Part shown: positions 5,932-9,152 of the stretch, one piece after another
Numbering within the stretch: position 1 is the first letter of the stretch
Layout: each line of letters begins with the position of its first letter
Origin: Planctomycetia bacterium
GTDB lineage: Bacteria; Planctomycetota; UBA11346
Length of the DNA: 9,152 bases
Reading direction: 5' to 3'
Assembly: GCA_005801395.1 (NCBI GenBank)
Contig: SYDV01000027.1
Span: forward strand, 1 to 9,152
Made by a program: the position numbers and the translations under genes
The notes under the pieces: generated by a model
What the model saw: the letters and a program-made list of their open reading frames with translations, nothing else
Told to the model about the DNA's origin: nothing
Databases searched by the model: none

Positions 5932-7239
5932 ATGATCTGCAACATGCGTACTGCCTATATCATACTCTGTTGCGTTAGTTGGCTCGTTGGTCCTTCCGCA
6001 CTCAGCCTAACGGCAAATGCGATGGAGGTCTCAGCCCTCGAATCAAAGGCCCTCGCAATTATTGAAAAATCCTGTGCCGAATGCCACAGTCATAAACTTG
6101 GAAAAATCAAGGGTTCACTGGCTTTAGACACGCTCGCCATGGCTTTAGAAGGCGGCGATACCGGACCAGCACTGGTCCCAGGAAATGCACAGAAAAGTTT
6201 ACTGATAAAGGCCATTCATTATACAGATGAAGATTTGCAGATGCCGCCAAAAAATAAGCGTTTATCTGCCGACGACATTGCAACACTCGAACAATGGGTT
6301 TCCGCTGGTGCACCTTGGCACGCGAAACCCAGTAACGCTGAAGCCATCGCCGGACGTCCAGCACGTAAACCTGGTCGCATAACGGATGAAGATCGAGCCT
6401 GGTGGTCTTATCAGCCACTCGCAAATATTACCCCTCCGAACAGTGATGGGAAAAATGAAAAAGGCGAAAAATGGGCGCGTAATTCAATTGATCAATTTAT
6501 CGCCAAGCGTTTAAGCGATGCGCAGCTCATACCTGCACCAGAAGCCGACAAACTTACCTTATTACGACGCGTCACTTTTTCCGTAACCGGTTTGCCGCCA
6601 ACTCCCGAAGAAACCAGCAATTTCCTAGCCGATCAGAGCCCACAAGCCTATGAAACATTAGTGGATCGCTTATTATCCAGTCCACAATACGGCGAGCATT
6701 GGGCGAGATATTGGCTCGATCTCGTGCGTTATGCCGACAGTGATGGTTTTAGAATAGATGATTATCGCCCGTCGGCGTGGCGATATCGCGATTATGTGGT
6801 CAAGGCGTTTAACTCGGATAAAACCTATGATCGCTTCGTCCAAGAACAATTAGCTGGCGATGAATTATTCCCTGGGAATCCAGAAGCATTAATTGCCACC
6901 GGCTACCTACGACATTGGATTTATGAATACAATAATCGCGATGTGGTAACCCAACGCGAAAATATACTAATCGACATTACCGATACGACGGCAGATGTCT
7001 TTATGGGCGTTGGATTACAATGTGCTCGCTGCCACGATCATAAATTTGATCCTCTTTTACAAAAAGACTATTTCCGGTTGCAGGCATTCTTTGCCCCCTT
7101 GTTACCGCGAGATGACTTAGTGGCTGCTACCGCTCAGGAACAACAAAATTACGCTAAAGCACTTGCCGTTTGGAATGAAAAAAATGCCGAACTACGTGCA
7201 CGAATTGAAGTCATAGAAAAGCCTGCCCGCGCGCGCTGA
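5932..7239 (+). CDS. Planctomycete-type cytochrome c / DUF1549 protein, N-terminal part before frameshift
   Basis: This is the first part of a large exported haem protein of the PSCyt1-DUF1549-DUF1553 family, typical of Planctomycetota and Verrucomicrobiota and often found beside DUF1501, sulfatase or glycan-degradation genes. Residues 1-30 look like a signal peptide with an ANA-type cleavage site. The cytochrome c domain has the haem motif CAECH (48-52) and a candidate axial methionine in QMPPK. DUF1549 begins near WWSYQPL (157) and includes HWARYWLDLVRYADSDGFR and the second conserved cysteine-histidine motif CARCHDHKFDP (364-374), which fits a second haem site or a metal site. The frame ends at TGA 7237-7239 within a CG repeat, but the family sequence continues in the next frame. 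ATG 5944 is an alternative start giving MRTAY and a cleaner signal peptide. The reaction catalysed is not established for the family; electron transfer linked to polymer breakdown is an inference. Confidence 0.88.
   Translation: MICNMRTAYIILCCVSWLVGPSALSLTANAMEVSALESKALAIIEKSCAECHSHKLGKIKGSLALDTLAMALEGGDTGPALVPGNAQKSLLIKAIHYTDEDLQMPPKNKRLSADDIATLEQWVSAGAPWHAKPSNAEAIAGRPARKPGRITDEDRAWWSYQPLANITPPNSDGKNEKGEKWARNSIDQFIAKRLSDAQLIPAPEADKLTLLRRVTFSVTGLPPTPEETSNFLADQSPQAYETLVDRLLSSPQYGEHWARYWLDLVRYADSDGFRIDDYRPSAWRYRDYVVKAFNSDKTYDRFVQEQLAGDELFPGNPEALIATGYLRHWIYEYNNRDVVTQRENILIDITDTTADVFMGVGLQCARCHDHKFDPLLQKDYFRLQAFFAPLLPRDDLVAATAQEQQNYAKALAVWNEKNAELRARIEVIEKPARAR
7230..7236 (+). other. Frameshift site in a CG-dinucleotide run
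   Basis: The sequence around 7227-7240 is CCCGCGCGCGCTGA. The upstream frame reads Pro-Ala-Arg-Ala-Arg-stop, while the frame one base later reads Ala-Glu-Gln-Gln-Ala-Leu-Glu-Lys from 7235. Adding back one CG unit gives a continuous Lys-Pro-Ala-Arg-Ala-Arg-Ala-Glu-Gln reading. Slippage by one repeat unit, or a single-base insertion, both fit. Confidence 0.8.
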
Positions 7240-9152
7240 ACAACAGGCACTCGAAAAATTTACTGACGAGTTGCAAGTGATTTACAATAAACCAGAAAAG
7301 GAACGCACACCTGATGAAAATATTCAACGTGATTTAATCGCTCGTCAGGTGATTTATGAATGGGATCGAATTATGAAGTACGTTAAAGCCGAAGATAAAC
7401 CTACTATAATTGCCGCCCAACAAGAACTAACAGCCGCAGAAAAAAATAAACCGACGGCTTTACCACTCGCCTTTGCTGCTACCGATGTCGGCCCACAAGC
7501 TCCTCCGACGAAAATTCCGAAAAAAGATCAATTGGGCGACATCGCTCCTGGATTTTTGACCATCCTCAACCCAGATCCAGCCATTATTCCTGCCCCCAGT
7601 AAAACCAGCACCAACCGACGTTCAGCGTTGGCGTTGTGGCTGACGACGGCGGATCAATCACTGAGCACGCGCGTCATCGTTAATCGCATTTGGCAACATT
7701 ATTTCGGTCTTGGGCTTGCGGTAAACAGTTCTGACTTTGGCCAATTAGGTCAACCTCCATCGCATCCGGAGTTATTAGATTGGCTATCACGCCAATTTAT
7801 CACCGATGGTTGGTCATTAAAATCTCTCCATCGCCGAATACTTTTATCTGCGACCTATCGTCAATCCGCCCACCATCCGCAGGCTACCGCTTATCGTACC
7901 ATAGATCCTGAAAATCATTTATTATGGCACACATCAACTCGTCGCCTCCAGGCGGAAAGTATTCGCGATACCATCTTGTCTATTACTGGCGAACTTGATC
8001 TCTCTAGTCCAGGTGGCGCAGGTGTCGATGGCTCGCGTCCAAAACGATCCGTGTATGTTAAAGTAACACGCAACCGCCGTGATGCGGTATTAGATGTTTT
8101 CGATGTCGCTGAAGGTTTTAATAGTACCGCCAGTCGCAATGTTACCACTACACCAAAACAATCGTTATTAATGTTTAATGGCGAATGGGCATTGGCCCGC
8201 GCACGAGCATTCGCGAATCGTTTATTTAAAGAAGCACCAAAAAATGACAGCGAGCGCATCAATAAAGCGTATCAACTCGCTTTTGGGCGCTTGCCTGTTC
8301 CAGATGAGCACAAACGATTAACTGCTTTTTTACAACAACAGAATCAAAATAAATCGGGTAATGGCAGCAGTGACGGAACTCAATTTTCGCTCATTTCAGA
8401 TAAATTACCCTTTCGTGATGGACGTAGTGCCGTGTTATCGCCAGGAACACCACAAGATCGTTTAATGGTGGGAGATCGCGAAGCGTTTCCCGATGGTAAT
8501 TTTACGATTGAAGCATTTGTTTTACTGCATGCTCCTTACGTCAATGCGAATGTCCGCACGATTGCCGCTCGCTGGGACGGAAACATTAAACATAGTGGTT
8601 GGTCATTTGGCGTCACAGGAGCCAAATCCCGCTATAAACCAATGACGCTTCTGCTGCAATTATCGTCTGGTGAAGCTAATCAAAAAGAAGCTGAACCGTT
8701 ATTCAGCGGCTTGATGCTACAGCCTGGACGTCCGTATTTTGTCGCGGCAAGCGTGCAGCTAGATGGCACCCAACCACGGGTGCAATTTTACACAAAAGAT
8801 TTATCGAATGACGATGAAACCCTGCAGTCAGCCACCCTCAAAATTGACCAAAAAGGCCATAAACCATATGCCGCCCCCTTCACGATTGGTGGGCGTTGGG
8901 GAGAGCAAAGTCATTTATGGGATGGCTTAATTGATGACGTCCGTTTAAGCGACCGTGCTCTACCCAATGAACAATTATTATTAACCAATGAATCATCGCT
9001 CGAAAGCACGATTGGTTACTGGCGTTTCGAAAGCAATACCGGCGCATTCTCTGACTCATCGCTGCGTAATCACAATCTCATGCCGCTGTCGATAAATACG
9101 GGTGAAAAGAATGTCGATTTAGAGGCTTGGACGGATTTATGCCACGTCTTGT
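7235..9152 (+). CDS. DUF1553 protein with nested LamG domain, C-terminal part after frameshift (partial)
   Basis: This is the continuation of the cytochrome c / DUF1549 protein in the next frame. I translated it codon by codon from 7235 to 9152 and found no stop, so it runs off the window; start-less reading frames like this are easy to overlook. It begins with a charged helical linker (about 7235-7460), then a proline-rich stretch, then DUF1553 from about 7619 with RRSALALWLT, RVIVNRIWQHYFG, DFGQLGQPPSHPELLDWL and SLHRRILLSATYRQS. After AYQLAFGRLPVPDEHKR (about 8264-8314) a LamG-like domain interrupts, and DUF1553 resumes with AWTDLCHVL at 9126-9152, where relatives continue into their conserved C-terminal end. 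If re-initiated, ATG 7373 is a candidate internal start, but such a product would lack a signal peptide. Ancestrally this is one gene from 5932, above 1,070 residues. Whether it is still expressed as one protein depends on the frameshift being real. Confidence 0.87.
8379..9108 (+). other. LamG/concanavalin-like domain inserted within DUF1553
   Basis: In the frame from 7235, the segment contains FTIEAFVLLHA (about 8500-8532), AARWDGN, GWSFGVTG, then FTIGGRW and LWDGLIDDVRLSDRAL (about 8918-8965), and ends with IGYWRFE. The W-D-G-x-I-D-D-V-R signature and the terminal Y-W-R-F-E are typical of LamG-like jelly-roll domains, often involved in carbohydrate or protein binding. The domain lies between the two halves of DUF1553, so it probably protrudes as an extra module and may direct the enzyme to a polysaccharide. 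Boundaries are approximate; binding residues cannot be assigned. Confidence 0.72.

Noticed and set aside
6107..6424. Minus-strand frame of 105 codons.
   Set aside because: It is antisense to the cytochrome c domain, which is clearly coding.
7915..8262. Minus-strand frame of 115 codons in a region with no complete plus-strand frame.
   Set aside because: The plus strand is open from 7235 to the window end and encodes DUF1553 motifs here; the minus frame is a shadow.

Overview
The window looks like chromosomal DNA from a PVC-superphylum bacterium. Verrucomicrobiota is my first guess and Planctomycetota my second. The main clues are a DUF1501 protein at the left edge, a planctomycete-type cytochrome c / DUF1549 / DUF1553 protein at the right edge, and a sensor kinase of a type I associate with Verrucomicrobia. 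Base composition is moderate, without the very high GC of many planctomycetes. This placement rests on protein-family recognition only. No mobile element, RNA gene or CRISPR array was seen.

Layout, left to right. (1) Positions 70-1032 (+) hold the C-terminal two thirds of a DUF1501 protein; its normal N-terminus is missing and the 69 bases before it are AT-rich and closed in every forward frame. (2) Positions 1117-2103 (+) encode an ApbE-type FAD:protein FMN transferase. (3) A two-gene minus-strand operon converges on it: a small SET-domain protein (2489-2866) overlapping a four-helix EamA/SMR-like membrane protein (2154-2492). A plausible promoter lies upstream, with a palindrome over its -10 element. 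(4) A minus-strand two-component pair follows: a sensor histidine kinase (3672-5777) and a NarL-type response regulator (3055-3675), overlapping by ATGA. Each carries one in-frame stop: TAA at kinase codon 42 and TGA at regulator codon 75. (5) Divergently, from 5932 to the right edge (+), lies a large cytochrome c / DUF1549 / DUF1553 protein. It is broken by a frameshift in a CG-repeat near 7231 but is then open to the end of the window, with a LamG-like domain inserted inside DUF1553.

How the genes may work together. DUF1501 and DUF1549/DUF1553 proteins usually occur as adjacent pairs of exported proteins. Here each is one half of a different pair, with the partner outside the window or lost. 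The kinase and regulator are clearly one system; their divergent position next to the cytochrome gene makes control of that gene possible but unproven. ApbE and the SET/transporter operon have no obvious link to the rest.

The most notable property of the window is its density of lesions: two nonsense codons, one frameshift and one N-terminal truncation in 9 kb, inside genes otherwise open and well conserved in motif. Either this is a locus in early decay or the assembly carries base-level errors. The sequence alone cannot decide. I found no wholly new system. The strongest unusual architectures are the kinase's apparently four-fold beta-rich sensor region and the LamG domain nested in DUF1553.
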